Of a stretch of 64,000 nt of DNA, positions 32,530 to 40,899 are shown piece by piece (within the stretch, counting starts at the first letter, position 1; each line of letters begins with the position of its first letter). A program made the position numbers and the translations under genes. Under the pieces are notes generated by a model. It ran no database searches. It saw only the letters and a program-made list of their open reading frames with translations, and was not told the origin of the DNA. The stretch is from VRUE01 sp963747765 (GTDB taxonomy: Bacteria; Actinomycetota; Thermoleophilia; Solirubrobacterales; 70-9), in assembly GCA_963747765.1 (NCBI GenBank), contig CAVVGH010000013.1, positions 1 through 64,000 on the forward strand, in the 5' to 3' direction.

Positions 32530-33397
32530 GCGGAGCCCGGCCAGCTTCGCAGACGATGGCGTCGTCGCGATCCAGTCGCGCGGCGACAGCCTCGGCGGCG
32601 GCCAGGTCGGGGAAGAGGCCGAAGGCGGTGGGGCCAGAGCCCGTCAGCAGGGCAACCGGAGCGCCCGCATCGCGCAGCTCGTCCAGGGCATCGCCGATCG
32701 CCGGGCGCAGCGAGCGGGCGGCGGGCTCGAGATCGTTGGCAAGCAGCGCCGCGTAGGAGAGGGGCGAAGCGGCTGCGCCCGCCGCAGCGCGAAACCGGTC
32801 CGCCAGCTCGTCGAGCTCGGCGGCGCCGCGGCCAAGGCCGAGTCGGTCGGCCTCGGCAAAGACCTCCGCGGTGCTCAACCCGCCGCCGCCCGGGAGCAGG
32901 ACAACCGCATGGCGCGGTGGCTCCGGCAGCCTCTCCACGCGCTCTCCGACCCCCTGCACCAGCGAGAGAGCGGGCAGCAGCTGCGAGGGGACGTCCGCGC
33001 CGAGCTCGGCGGCGATCGCCTCGAGGTCCGGAATCCATCCGGCGCCTCCCGCCGGATCCCGGGCAAAGCGCAGAATCGCGGCAGCATCCGCGCTGCCGCC
33101 GCCCAACCCCGCGGCCACCGGGATGCGCTTCGTTATCTCCACTCGGAGAGGGGGGTGCTTCCAGCCCCGAGCGCGTAGAGCGGCAAGGGCCTCCGCGACC
33201 AGATTGTCACCCTCGACGCCGGCGCAGACAACCTCGTCAAAGCCTGCGCCGCTCGCCGCAGGCTCGCCCGGGCGAATCTCAATCAGATCGGCGAGCTCCA
33301 GCGGCTCGAACAGCGAGCACAGCTCGTGCAGGCCGTCCTCGCGGCGCGGCCCGAGGAAGAGACAGAGGTTGAGCTTGGCTGGAGCGGAGAGCCGCAA
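32519..33397 (-). CDS. ispE: 4-diphosphocytidyl-2-C-methyl-D-erythritol kinase
   Basis: About 292 aa. GHMP kinase of the MEP isoprenoid pathway. SAPAKLNLCLFLGPRREDGL at the start, ATP-binding PVAAGLGGGSADAAAILRFA (about 90-110), VPSQLLP and TGSGPTAFGLF near the end. The natural start is probably TTG at 33397; an in-frame GTG at 33493 would add 32 residues encoded by an inserted palindrome (33403-33507). It follows rsmA, as in many bacteria. Confidence 0.93.
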   Translation of the reverse strand: MRLSAPAKLNLCLFLGPRREDGLHELCSLFEPLELADLIEIRPGEPAASGAGFDEVVCAGVEGDNLVAEALAALRARGWKHPPLRVEITKRIPVAAGLGGGSADAAAILRFARDPAGGAGWIPDLEAIAAELGADVPSQLLPALSLVQGVGERVERLPEPPRHAVVLLPGGGGLSTAEVFAEADRLGLGRGAAELDELADRFRAAAGAAASPLSYAALLANDLEPAARSLRPAIGDALDELRDAGAPVALLTGSGPTAFGLFPDLAAAEAVAARLDRDDAIVCEAGRAPRAT

Positions 33398-33402
33398 GAG
33401 GT

Positions 33403-33507
33403 CTATCCCGGTAGGGATTCCACTTAACTTTTTCGGTGGAACGGAAATGGTCCACCATGGGCGGGGTCGGCGAAAAAGTACAAGACGTTCCACCCCTACC
33501 GGGATAG
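33403..33507. repeat. 105-bp nested palindromic insertion at the rsmA/ispE junction
   Basis: Ends are CTATCCCGGTAGGG and its exact complement. Inside are further nested pairs, ACTTTTTCG/CGAAAAAGT and GGTGGA/TCCACC, so nearly the whole element folds on itself. Its right end contains the TAG that ends rsmA (frame ...CGG TAG) and its left end abuts the ispE start. GC content is lower than the flanks. It looks like a miniature transposable element or a processing hairpin. Confidence 0.85.
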
Positions 33508-34251
33508 GCCTCTCGCCAATGCTCGGAAATCCTCTGGGGAGAGGGACTCGGCGCGGGCGTCTTCAGGGAGGCCCAGCTCCCGCAGCGCGGCCCGGGTGTC
33601 CCTCAGGGAGCCGGGCCGAACATGCTCGACGGAGCGAGCGAGTGACTTGCGACGGTGCGCGAACGCGGCCCGGACGAGTTCGCGGGTTGGAGGATCGGCG
33701 GCCGGGCCGACACGGCGCAGCGAGAGGATCGCCGACTCGACCCGGGGCCGGGGGCGAAAGACGGCCGGGTCAACGGTCCGCAGCAGCCTCACCTCGCAGG
33801 CGAGCTGCACGAGCACGCTCGGCGAGCCGTAGGTCCGGCTGCCGGGGGCGGCCCGCAACCGGTCGGCGATCTCCCGCTGGACCATGACCGTCCAGCGCGT
33901 CACCGACGCCAGCTCCACGACGGTCCGCAGGATCACCGGGGTCGCGACGGCGTAGGGCAGGTTGGCGACCACCGCCGTGGGCGCCGGCGCGAGCGCCGCC
34001 AGATCCATCCTCATCGCATCCCCCCAGTGCAGAGCGACGTTTGGCCGCCCCGCAACCGATCCGAGCGAGGGCTCCAACCGCCGGTCCATCTCGACCGCAT
34101 GCACGTGTGCCGCGACAGCCGCGAGGCGCTCCGTCAACACCCCTTCGCCGGCACCGACCTCGAGCACGATGTCGTCGGGGCTCAGGGCGGCGTCACGGAG
34201 GATCGCCTCAAGCAGGTTGGGGTCCGCGAGAAAGTTCTGCCCGAGGCGCAC
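33496..34251 (-). CDS. rsmA: 16S rRNA (adenine1518/1519-N6)-dimethyltransferase
   Basis: About 251 aa from GTG at 34251 (TTG one codon upstream also possible), 8 bp after the tatD stop. RLGQNFLADPNLLEAIL, SAM-binding EVGAGEGVLTERLA, DAMRMDL and the catalytic NLPYAVATPVI, then FRPRPRVESAILSL are the KsgA/RsmA signature. Dimethylates the 3' hairpin of 16S rRNA late in 30S assembly. Its stop codon is provided by the palindromic insertion, so the last few residues (RGLSR) may be altered from the ancestral end. Confidence 0.95.
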   Translation of the reverse strand: MRLGQNFLADPNLLEAILRDAALSPDDIVLEVGAGEGVLTERLAAVAAHVHAVEMDRRLEPSLGSVAGRPNVALHWGDAMRMDLAALAPAPTAVVANLPYAVATPVILRTVVELASVTRWTVMVQREIADRLRAAPGSRTYGSPSVLVQLACEVRLLRTVDPAVFRPRPRVESAILSLRRVGPAADPPTRELVRAAFAHRRKSLARSVEHVRPGSLRDTRAALRELGLPEDARAESLSPEDFRALARGLSR

Positions 34252-34259
34252 CAACGCGC

Positions 34260-35027
34260 CTACCAGCCGAAGAGGGCGCGCCCGTTTGCCTCGACGGTCC
34301 GCGTCAGCTCCTCGTAGGAGATGCCTCGAACCTCCGCCACCGCCCGCGCTGTGTGGACCACGTGGGCCGGTTCGTTCGGCCTGCCGCGAACCGGCTGCGG
34401 CGCCAGGTAGGGAGCGTCGGTCTCCACCAGCAGCAGCTCGTCGGGCACCGTCTCGGCCGCTTCGCGCAGTGCATCGGACTTGGGATAGGTGACGATCCCG
34501 GAGAAGGAGCACCACCAGCCGCGCTCGATCGCGTCATCCACCCGCCAGGGAGCGAGAAAGCAGTGCAGGATCACCTTTACGCCGGCCCCGCGGGCGTCGA
34601 GCATCTCGAAGACCTCGTCGGTTGCCGTCGTCTCGCCGTCCGGATCGCGGGCGTGGATGACGATCGGCAGGTCGCGGTCGCGCGCGATCTCGATCTGCGC
34701 CTCGAAGGCCCGCCGCTGCTCGGCGGGACTGGCCGTCTCGCGGTAGTGGTCGATTCCGGTCTCGCCGATCGCCCGCACCCTGTCGTGCTCCGCAAGGCGC
34801 GCGATCTCCTCCGCCTGGGCGTCATCGAAGCCCTGCGCCGAGGTCGGGTGGCAGCCCACGGTGGCGTAGACCTCCGCGTGCCGCTCCGCCGCGCCGATCG
34901 CTGCAGCGTTCGCCTCGCCCCCGAGGCCCACGTTGAGCATCCTCTCCACCCCTGCCTCGCGGGCGGCGGCGACCAGCTCGTCCTCGGCTCGCTCGCAGAG
35001 GAACAGGTGGGTGTGGGAATCGATCAT
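34260..35027 (-). CDS. tatD: TatD-family metal-dependent DNase
   Basis: 255 aa from ATG (MIDSHTHLFLCERA); upstream in-frame starts lie in the intergenic hairpin region. DSHTHL and later His/Glu/Asp ligands (TVGCHPTSAQGF, IGETGIDHYRE, IVIHARD, ILHCF and VETDAPYLAPQPVRGRPNEP) give a complete TIM-barrel amidohydrolase metal site. TatD enzymes are 3'-5' nucleases acting on DNA and other substrates. Between metG and rsmA, the standard place. Confidence 0.93.
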   Translation of the reverse strand: MIDSHTHLFLCERAEDELVAAAREAGVERMLNVGLGGEANAAAIGAAERHAEVYATVGCHPTSAQGFDDAQAEEIARLAEHDRVRAIGETGIDHYRETASPAEQRRAFEAQIEIARDRDLPIVIHARDPDGETTATDEVFEMLDARGAGVKVILHCFLAPWRVDDAIERGWWCSFSGIVTYPKSDALREAAETVPDELLLVETDAPYLAPQPVRGRPNEPAHVVHTARAVAEVRGISYEELTRTVEANGRALFGW

Positions 35028-35056
35028 CCCCGCCAGTCTAAGAACCACCGTCCGTA

Positions 35057-35136
35057 GGAGAAACCCCGCACCGGTCCAGCGGAACTTGTGAGCGACCGAA
35101 GGGAGCGGGTTCCGTCAGACCGGCGCGGGGTTCTCC
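35057..35136. repeat. 80-bp imperfect palindrome between metG and tatD
   Basis: Arms of about 30 nt pair with few mismatches: GGAGAA(A)CCCCGC(A)CCGGTC..CGGAAC at the left against the complement of GTTCCGTCAGACCGG, CGCGGGGTTCTCC at the right; loop about 22 nt. It sits inside an otherwise tight operon. No T-run follows, so it more likely acts as a processing or stabilising hairpin, or is a mobile palindrome. Confidence 0.8.
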
Positions 35137-35144
35137 GTCGGTTG

Positions 35145-36641
35145 CTATTCGATCTTCGGGAAGAGCTGTGGCACGCGCTCGACCCGCTGGCCGCCGGGAC
35201 CGGAGCCGAGCTCGGCCAGGGCGCGCGAGTCCTCTCCGAGCGCCACCAGCAGGCGGTCGGATGCCTGTGGAAGGTAGGGAACCAGCAGCAGGGTGGTCAC
35301 GCGAAGCCCCTCCGCCAGGTTGTAGAGAACTTCGTCGAGCCGCTCGGGGTCGGCCTCGTCCTTCGCCAGCTCCCAGGGCCGCGTCTCCTCGACGTAGCGG
35401 TTGAGGCGGCGCACCAGCCTCCACACCTCCTCCAGGGCCTGGCTCAGCTCGGCAACGTCAAGCAGCTCGCTGAAGCGCTCGATGACACCTTCGAAGTCCT
35501 CCTCGAGCACGGCGTCGACAGCAGCCGGCGGCACGACTCCGTCGCGATAGCGCTCGACCATCGCCAGCACTCGACTGGCGAGGTTGCCGAAGTCGTTGGC
35601 CAGCTCGGTCTCGTAGCGAGCCTCAAACCCAGCCGTGGAGATCGAGCCGTCCTGGCCGAAGCTCACCTCCCGAAAGCAGTAGTGGCGCAGCGCGTCGGAG
35701 CCGAAGCGCTCGATCACCTCAAACGGGTCGAGCACGTTGCCAAGCGACTTCGACATCTTCTTCTCCCCCATCAGCAGGTAGCCGTGGATCGCCATCCGCT
35801 TCGGCGGCTCGAGGTCTGCGGCCCACAGGAGCGCCGGCCAGATCACGGCGTGGAACTTGAGGATGTCCTTCGCCATCACGTGCATGTCGGCGGGCCAGAA
35901 GCGCTTGGTGAGGTCCTCTCCCTCGCGGGCGAAGGTGAGCGCGGTGACGTAGTTGAGCAGCGCGTCGAACCACACGTACATCCGCTGCTCGGGGTCCCAG
36001 GGCAGGCGCATCCCCCATTTCAGCTTCGGCCGGGACAGCGAGACGTCCTCGAGCCCCTGCTTGACGAACGAGACGGCCTCGTTGCGGCGGAACTCGGGCA
36101 CCACGAAGTCGGGACGTTCCTCGTAGAGGCCTTCCAGCTGTGCCTGGAAGGCAGAGAGGCGGAAGAACCAGTTCTCCTCCCGTTCGCGCTCCAGGGGGAT
36201 CTCGTGGATCGGGCAGGTCTGGCCCGGCCCCAGCTCCCGCTCGGTCTTGAAGTCCGCGCAGCGCGGGCAGTACCAGCCCTCGTAGACGCCCTTCGTCACC
36301 CAGCCGTTGTCGTAGACCCGCTGCATGATCTCGGCGACCTTCTCGCCGTGACGGGGATCGGAGGTGCGGATGAAGAAGTCGTTGGTGACGTCGATGATCG
36401 GCATCAGCTCACGGAACTTCTCGGTGTTGCGATCGGCCAGCTCCTGCGGCGAGATTCCCTCCCGCTCGGCGGCGGTCTCGATTGGCTCGCCGTGCTCGTC
36501 GGTGCCGGTCAGGAAGAAGACGTCCTCGCCGCGCTGGCGCATGTGACGGGCGAGGACGTCTGCGGCCATCGTCGAGTAGGCGTGGCCGAGGTGCGGCTCG
36601 GCGTTGACGTAGTAGATCGGGGTTGTGACGTAGTAGGCCAT
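35145..36641 (-). CDS. metG: Methionyl-tRNA synthetase
   Basis: 498 aa, the short form without the C-terminal dimerisation/tRNA-binding domain. Class I signatures HLGHAYS (HIGH) near residue 18 and KKMSKSLGN near residue 300, a zinc-knuckle segment (CPRCADFKTERELGPGQTC, about 125-145), and VWFDALLNYVTAL. Charges tRNA-Met. Followed by tatD and rsmA and preceded by rsmI on the same strand. Confidence 0.97.
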   Translation of the reverse strand: MAYYVTTPIYYVNAEPHLGHAYSTMAADVLARHMRQRGEDVFFLTGTDEHGEPIETAAEREGISPQELADRNTEKFRELMPIIDVTNDFFIRTSDPRHGEKVAEIMQRVYDNGWVTKGVYEGWYCPRCADFKTERELGPGQTCPIHEIPLEREREENWFFRLSAFQAQLEGLYEERPDFVVPEFRRNEAVSFVKQGLEDVSLSRPKLKWGMRLPWDPEQRMYVWFDALLNYVTALTFAREGEDLTKRFWPADMHVMAKDILKFHAVIWPALLWAADLEPPKRMAIHGYLLMGEKKMSKSLGNVLDPFEVIERFGSDALRHYCFREVSFGQDGSISTAGFEARYETELANDFGNLASRVLAMVERYRDGVVPPAAVDAVLEEDFEGVIERFSELLDVAELSQALEEVWRLVRRLNRYVEETRPWELAKDEADPERLDEVLYNLAEGLRVTTLLLVPYLPQASDRLLVALGEDSRALAELGSGPGGQRVERVPQLFPKIE

Positions 36642-36655
36642 CGGCGACTGCCAGG

Positions 36656-37483
36656 CTACCGGCGCGGCTCGCGCCCGGTCAGCGCTCGATAGAGGTCGTT
36701 CGCACGGGTTCCGGTCAGCGCGGCCACGACGCTTGCCGCGGCCCGCGGCCGCGCCCCGGACTGGACGAGGTGACGGAGGGCGTCCACCGCGAAGCCGATG
36801 TCCTTGTCGTGCCCCTCCGAGGCGGCCGGGGCGATCACCAGCACGATCTCGCCCTTGACGTCACCGCGAAAGCGGCGAGCCAGCTCGGCAAGCGATCCAC
36901 GCGAGACCTCCTCGTGCATCTTCGACAGCTCGCGACAGACGGCGACCTCGCGATCGGGGGCGATTGCCGCCAGGGCGGCGAGGGACTCGCCGACCCGGCG
37001 CGGCGACTCGAAGGCAACCACGGTCTCCGTCGAGCGCAGCACGCGCTCCATCTCACCGGCGCGCTTCGGCAGGAAGCCCTCGAAGCGCCAGCGGTCGGTC
37101 GGCAGCCCCGAAGCGACCAATGCCACCGGAACCACCGAGGGCCCCGGCAACACCGTCACCTCGAGATTGCGGTCGATGCAGCGGCGGATCAGCCGGTAGC
37201 CCGGGTCGGAGATCGCCGGCATTCCCGCGTCGGAGACGAGCGCGACCGTCGCGCCACGCTCGATCAGCTGGGCGAGCTCGGTCGCGCGCGCCGCTTCGTT
37301 GCCCTCGTGGTTGGAGATCAGAGGCGGCGCCGGGCGAATGCCCAGCTTGTCGAGCAGGCCGCCCGTGCGACGGGTGTCCTCGCAGGCGATGTAGTCGGCG
37401 GTGACCAGGGCATCCCGCACCCGAAAGGTGGTGTCGTCGAGGTTGCCGATTGGCGTCGGGCAGACGATCAACGCGCCCGGCAT
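36656..37483 (-). CDS. rsmI: 16S rRNA (cytidine1402-2'-O)-methyltransferase
   Basis: 275 aa. Tetrapyrrole-methylase fold: VCPTPIGNLDDTTFRVRDAL, then ACEDTRRTGGLLDKLGI, VALVSDAGMPAISDPGYRL and LPGPSVVPVALVASGLPTD with the GFLPKR segment are the RsmI signature. Methylates C1402 in the ribosome decoding centre. It ends 15 bp before metG; order rsmI-metG-tatD-rsmA matches other Gram-positive genomes. Confidence 0.95.
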   Translation of the reverse strand: MPGALIVCPTPIGNLDDTTFRVRDALVTADYIACEDTRRTGGLLDKLGIRPAPPLISNHEGNEAARATELAQLIERGATVALVSDAGMPAISDPGYRLIRRCIDRNLEVTVLPGPSVVPVALVASGLPTDRWRFEGFLPKRAGEMERVLRSTETVVAFESPRRVGESLAALAAIAPDREVAVCRELSKMHEEVSRGSLAELARRFRGDVKGEIVLVIAPAASEGHDKDIGFAVDALRHLVQSGARPRAAASVVAALTGTRANDLYRALTGREPRR

Positions 37484-37556
37484 CAGACCGTGCCTCGATC
37501 CGGGCGGCGGATCGGCGCCCGCCGCGTCGCCTGCCGCTGCTTGAAGGCGGGGTCGG

Positions 37557-38510
37557 TCATCTCTCCAGTTCGATCCGCGCCATCGCGGCGGCGCCGATCA
37601 TCCCCGCATCCTGCCCGAGCTTTGCCGCCACCACCGGCGTGCGGTTCATCGGCGGCAGTGCCCGGGCCTGCATCTCGCCGCGAGCCGGCTCGAGCAGGAG
37701 GTCGCCGGCCGCAATCACGCCGCCGCCGATCACGATCACCTCCGGCTCGAAGATGTTGGCGAGACTGGCGAGCGCGACGCCGAGCCGCTTGCCAACCGAG
37801 TCGAAGACCTTGATCGCCGTCGAATCCCCAGCCAGCGCCGCCTCCGTGACCGCCCTGCCGTCGATCTCGCGCCCGTCGGCGAGCATCTTGCCCAGGACAG
37901 AGTCGGGCTCCCATTCCGCCATGTTCAGCCCTTCCCGCCCCAGTGCCGTACCGGAGGCGAACACCTCGACGCAGCCGCGGTTGGTGCAGTTGCCCTGGCA
38001 GCGCGGCCCGTTCATGTCGATCACCATGTGACCGAGCTCGGCCCCGGCCCCGGTTGCCCCCCGGTAGATCTCTCCGCCGAGGATCAGGCCCCCGCCGATC
38101 CCAGTCCCGATCGTCAGCATCACCGCGTTGTCCGCGCCGCGCGCCGCCCCGTAGAGGTGCTCGGCAAGCGCCGCGACGTTGGCGTCGTTGTCGACGAAGG
38201 TCGGCAGGCCTGTTCGTTCGGAGACGAGGTCGCGGATCGGCAGATTCTCGATCGGCAGGTTCACCGCCGAGACCGCGACCCCGCTGTCGTGGTCGATCGT
38301 CGCCGGAATACCCAGCCCCACCGCGCTGACCCCGGGCCTGGACTGCCGAGCCTCCTCGATCTCGCGAACCACGAGCTCGACGAGCTCCTCCTCGCTCTGG
38401 CCGGTGGACCGCTCGCGGCTCTCCCAAACCACCTTGGACTCCGAATCGAGGACTCCGAGCAACAGCTTGGTCCCACCCAGATCCACCCCGATCGCGTCGG
38501 TTGAGGTCAT
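37557..38510 (-). CDS. ROK-family sugar kinase, probably glucokinase
   Basis: 317 aa. ATP loop VDLGGTKLLLGVLD (about 9-22), TFVDNDANVAALAE with the catalytic Asp (about 105-118), LTIGTGIGGGLILGGEIYRG and the ROK zinc motif GNCTNRGCVEVFASG (about 173-187), which has a Cys-x3-Cys-type site near GHMVI. Actinobacterial glucokinases have this layout, so glucose is the likely substrate; specificity is inferred. Transcribed divergently from the LCP gene, with only 30 bp between the two starts. Confidence 0.87.
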   Translation of the reverse strand: MTSTDAIGVDLGGTKLLLGVLDSESKVVWESRERSTGQSEEELVELVVREIEEARQSRPGVSAVGLGIPATIDHDSGVAVSAVNLPIENLPIRDLVSERTGLPTFVDNDANVAALAEHLYGAARGADNAVMLTIGTGIGGGLILGGEIYRGATGAGAELGHMVIDMNGPRCQGNCTNRGCVEVFASGTALGREGLNMAEWEPDSVLGKMLADGREIDGRAVTEAALAGDSTAIKVFDSVGKRLGVALASLANIFEPEVIVIGGGVIAAGDLLLEPARGEMQARALPPMNRTPVVAAKLGQDAGMIGAAAMARIELER

Positions 38511-38540
38511 GGCTGCTGGCAGGCGACCGCGGGCATCGGC

Positions 38541-39785
38541 ATGATTCCTAACCCTTTCATGCCGAGCAATGGTGAGCAGCAGCCCTCCGGGCCGCCCGAA
38601 TACAAGGTCTACCGGTCCCGCCGGGGCCTCTTCCGAGGCTTTCGGAAGTCCGATCTGCCCGGCACTCTCGGACCCGATGCGCAAGAGCCGAAGCGGCGCA
38701 GCCCTCTCGGCCAGCGCGACGCCCGGGGCCCCCGGCGTCCCCGCCGCGGCAGCAGGCGGGTGCTGAAATGGGTTGGCCTGGCGGCGCTCGGGTGGGTCCT
38801 GCTCAGCTTCCTCGCCTTCGCCGTCTCCGCTCAGCTGCAGGCCTTCAAGCTCTCCGGCGAGGCCAAGGCGACGCTGCACGGCAATCCGTTCCTGCTCACC
38901 CACGCCCAGACGATCCTGGTCCTCGGCACCGATGCCCGGCCACCGGACACAGAAGAGCCCGGGGCAGCACCGTCCCAGGATTGCTTCGAACAGCAGTCCC
39001 ACGGCGATGCCCCGCACGGCGAATGCTCGGTGGGCCAGTTCCGCGCCGACACGCTGATGCTGATCCGCGCCGGCGGCGGCAGCTTCCGCAAACTCTCGAT
39101 CCCGCGCGACAGCTACGCCGAAATCCCCGGCCAGACCCCACAGAAGATCAACGCTGCCTACGCCTTCGGGGGCGCGGCGGCGGAGGTCAAGGCGGTGGAA
39201 CAGTTCCTCGGCATCGAAATCGACCACGTCGCGATCGTCGACTTCACCGGGTTCGAAGACCTGATCGACGCGGTGGGCGGTGTCAAGGTCGACGTCCCCC
39301 ACAAGATCTGCGCCGACATCTCGGGAGGCGCCGGGGGCGGACAGGGTGGCTTCACCCTGAGGCTCGGCAAGGGAGAGAACACGCTCGACGGCGAAAGGGC
39401 GCTCATCTACGCGCGCATCCGCGAGCCGAGCCCCTGCCCTGGGTCGGGGCGGAGCGCCTACGCCCTGGGCTATGACGACTTCGACCGAGCCCAGGCGCAA
39501 CAGGCGGTGATCAGCGGCATCAAGGGGCGACTGACCGATCCCCTCCGGATCCCCTACAACTTCGTCAAGGGGCCGATCATCGGCTGGGACGCGCCCAAGG
39601 CCTTTGTCAGCGACATGGGCTTTTTCACGATGCCCCAGCTGGTCCTGGCGGCGGCTATCGGCGGCGACAGCAAGGCCGACGTGCTCTGCGCGGGCGCCAG
39701 CTCCGAATGCGCCCCCGGCCCCGGGAGCAGTATCGAGGTGCCCGAAGCGGAACGCCGCCGCGCGGTCAAGCGCCTGCTCGGCTAG
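38541..39785 (+). CDS. LytR-CpsA-Psr (LCP) family envelope ligase
   Basis: 414 aa. A long basic cytosolic N-terminus (1-72), one membrane helix (about 75-95), then an extracellular LCP domain: LVLGTDARP, FRADTLMLIRAGGGSFRKLS (the Asp/Arg catalytic signature), IPRDSYAEIPG, KINAAYAFGG and GERALIYARIREPS. LCP enzymes attach polyprenyl-linked glycopolymers to peptidoglycan. Two or more Cys pairs in the domain suggest disulphides. Glu codons are mostly GAA. Its stop codon TAG lies within an 11-bp repeat that recurs after composite element 4. Confidence 0.9.
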   Translation: MIPNPFMPSNGEQQPSGPPEYKVYRSRRGLFRGFRKSDLPGTLGPDAQEPKRRSPLGQRDARGPRRPRRGSRRVLKWVGLAALGWVLLSFLAFAVSAQLQAFKLSGEAKATLHGNPFLLTHAQTILVLGTDARPPDTEEPGAAPSQDCFEQQSHGDAPHGECSVGQFRADTLMLIRAGGGSFRKLSIPRDSYAEIPGQTPQKINAAYAFGGAAAEVKAVEQFLGIEIDHVAIVDFTGFEDLIDAVGGVKVDVPHKICADISGGAGGGQGGFTLRLGKGENTLDGERALIYARIREPSPCPGSGRSAYALGYDDFDRAQAQQAVISGIKGRLTDPLRIPYNFVKGPIIGWDAPKAFVSDMGFFTMPQLVLAAAIGGDSKADVLCAGASSECAPGPGSSIEVPEAERRRAVKRLLG

Positions 39786-39786
39786 C

Positions 39787-40502
39787 GCTTCCGCCTCGCT
39801 CATAGGCCGCCCCAGCCGCTCCGTTCGTCATTTGTACCGCTCAGCGACACATACAGCGAACGGAGTCTCGATCAGGCCACGCCAACCGCTCCGTTCGTCA
39901 TTTGTACCGCTCTGCGACACAAAGAGCGAACGGAGTTCGTGGCCGCCCCTCTGGCCACTCCAGCGGCCGCAGCCGTGCGTAACGGCCCTCCTAAAGGTCC
40001 TGACCGCCCGGCCCTACACAGCCTCCCCTGTTTGCCCTCCTCACCTGCAAGTAGGAGGGCAAACAGGGGAGGCTGTCTCATCATCAATCGACCAGGGGTT
40101 CGTTTCGGGTTCACCAGACCCGTTTCGAACACCTCGTCCAGGAATTTTGAGAATCAATGATCGAAGGGTTCGTTTCGGGGTCCACCAGACCTTTCGTGAC
40201 ATCCTCGTTCTGAGCTTCGACAGAACGATCGACCCTGGTTCTGAGCTTCGACAGAACGATCGACCCTGGTTCTGAGATTCGACAGAACGATCGACGCTCG
40301 GTTCTTTTCGGGCGCGGTGGCGATGACCGTTTGAGGTCAAGCCATTTCCGCGTCCCCGTCGGAGAGTGAGGGAACTCGTGAATTTCGAACCCGCGTGAGA
40401 GAAACCGGGGTTTCGGGGAGCGGGACCGGGCCAGTCGGTCCTGAACGGTGTGGTCTGAGCGGCACGTGGGAGCCGGTGGCCCTGAGCCGACCGGACGCGC
40501 TT
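39787..40502 (+). mobile_element. Composite structured repeat element, copy 4
   Basis: Flanked by an exact 11-bp direct repeat, GCTCGGCTAGC (39776-39786 and 40503-40513), which contains the LCP stop codon on the left and the complement of the FmdB-like stop codon on the right. Hairpin A at 39819-39865 and 39889-39935 (70-bp period), long hairpin at 40022-40072 with four C/G pairs. Three 31-bp repeats (TTCTGAGCTTCGACAGAACG then ATCGACCCTGG) lie at about 40208-40295. The tail from 40380 matches copy 5 closely. End sequences are more decayed than in copy 3. Confidence 0.85.
40208..40295 (+). repeat. 31-bp tandem repeat, ~3 copies, inside element 4
   Basis: Units contain the small inverted repeat TTCTG...CAGAA and the palindrome CGATCG. 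Copy 3 carries a single diverged unit, so this is an expansion within one element. Confidence 0.85.
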
Positions 40503-40509
40503 CGCTCGG

Positions 40510-40827
40510 CTAGCTTCCCGAGTCGCGGGCGGCCGTGGCCTTCGACTTGGAGCTGTCGGACTTCGAGGCGGTGGACTGCTTGGAGTCCGAGTCCTTCGAC
40601 GCCTTTGACTCCCCGCCGCTGTCCGACGTGCCGTTGCTCGTCGCCGGCTTCTTCTTGCCGTAGTCGGTCGCGTAGAAGCCGGAGCCCTTGAAGTGCACCG
40701 CCACCGGGTGCAGAACGCGCTCGGCGGGAGCGTCGCACTCCTGACATTCGGCAAGTGGCTCATCGTTCATCTTCTGGATCACGTCGAAGACGTGTCCGTT
40801 GGCGCACTTGTACTCGTAAATCGGCAT
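40510..40827 (-). CDS. FmdB-type zinc-ribbon protein
   Basis: 105 aa. MPIYEYKCANGHVFDVIQKM with CANGH and CQEC forms the small FmdB/CxxC-CxxC zinc ribbon; FKGSGFYATDYGKKK is the usual end of the domain. A Ser/Lys/Asp-rich low-complexity tail (about 65-105) follows. Function of the family is vague (putative regulators). It diverges from glyQS, with 72 bp between starts. Confidence 0.87.
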   Translation of the reverse strand: MPIYEYKCANGHVFDVIQKMNDEPLAECQECDAPAERVLHPVAVHFKGSGFYATDYGKKKPATSNGTSDSGGESKASKDSDSKQSTASKSDSSKSKATAARDSGS

Positions 40828-40899
40828 GCCGATCGGGATTATCGCAGCCGGCCGCGTGGAGGCCGCCTCGCGGCGCCCGTCGCCATATACGGTTCGGCG

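Noticed and set aside
33496..34515. An rsmA start at 34515
   Set aside because: The first ~88 residues of that frame are antisense-like, overlap tatD and lack RsmA features; the family start is at RLGQNF near 34251.
40828..40899. T-box riboswitch ahead of glyQS
   Set aside because: The gap is only 72 bp, too short for a T-box, and has no specifier or antiterminator pattern.
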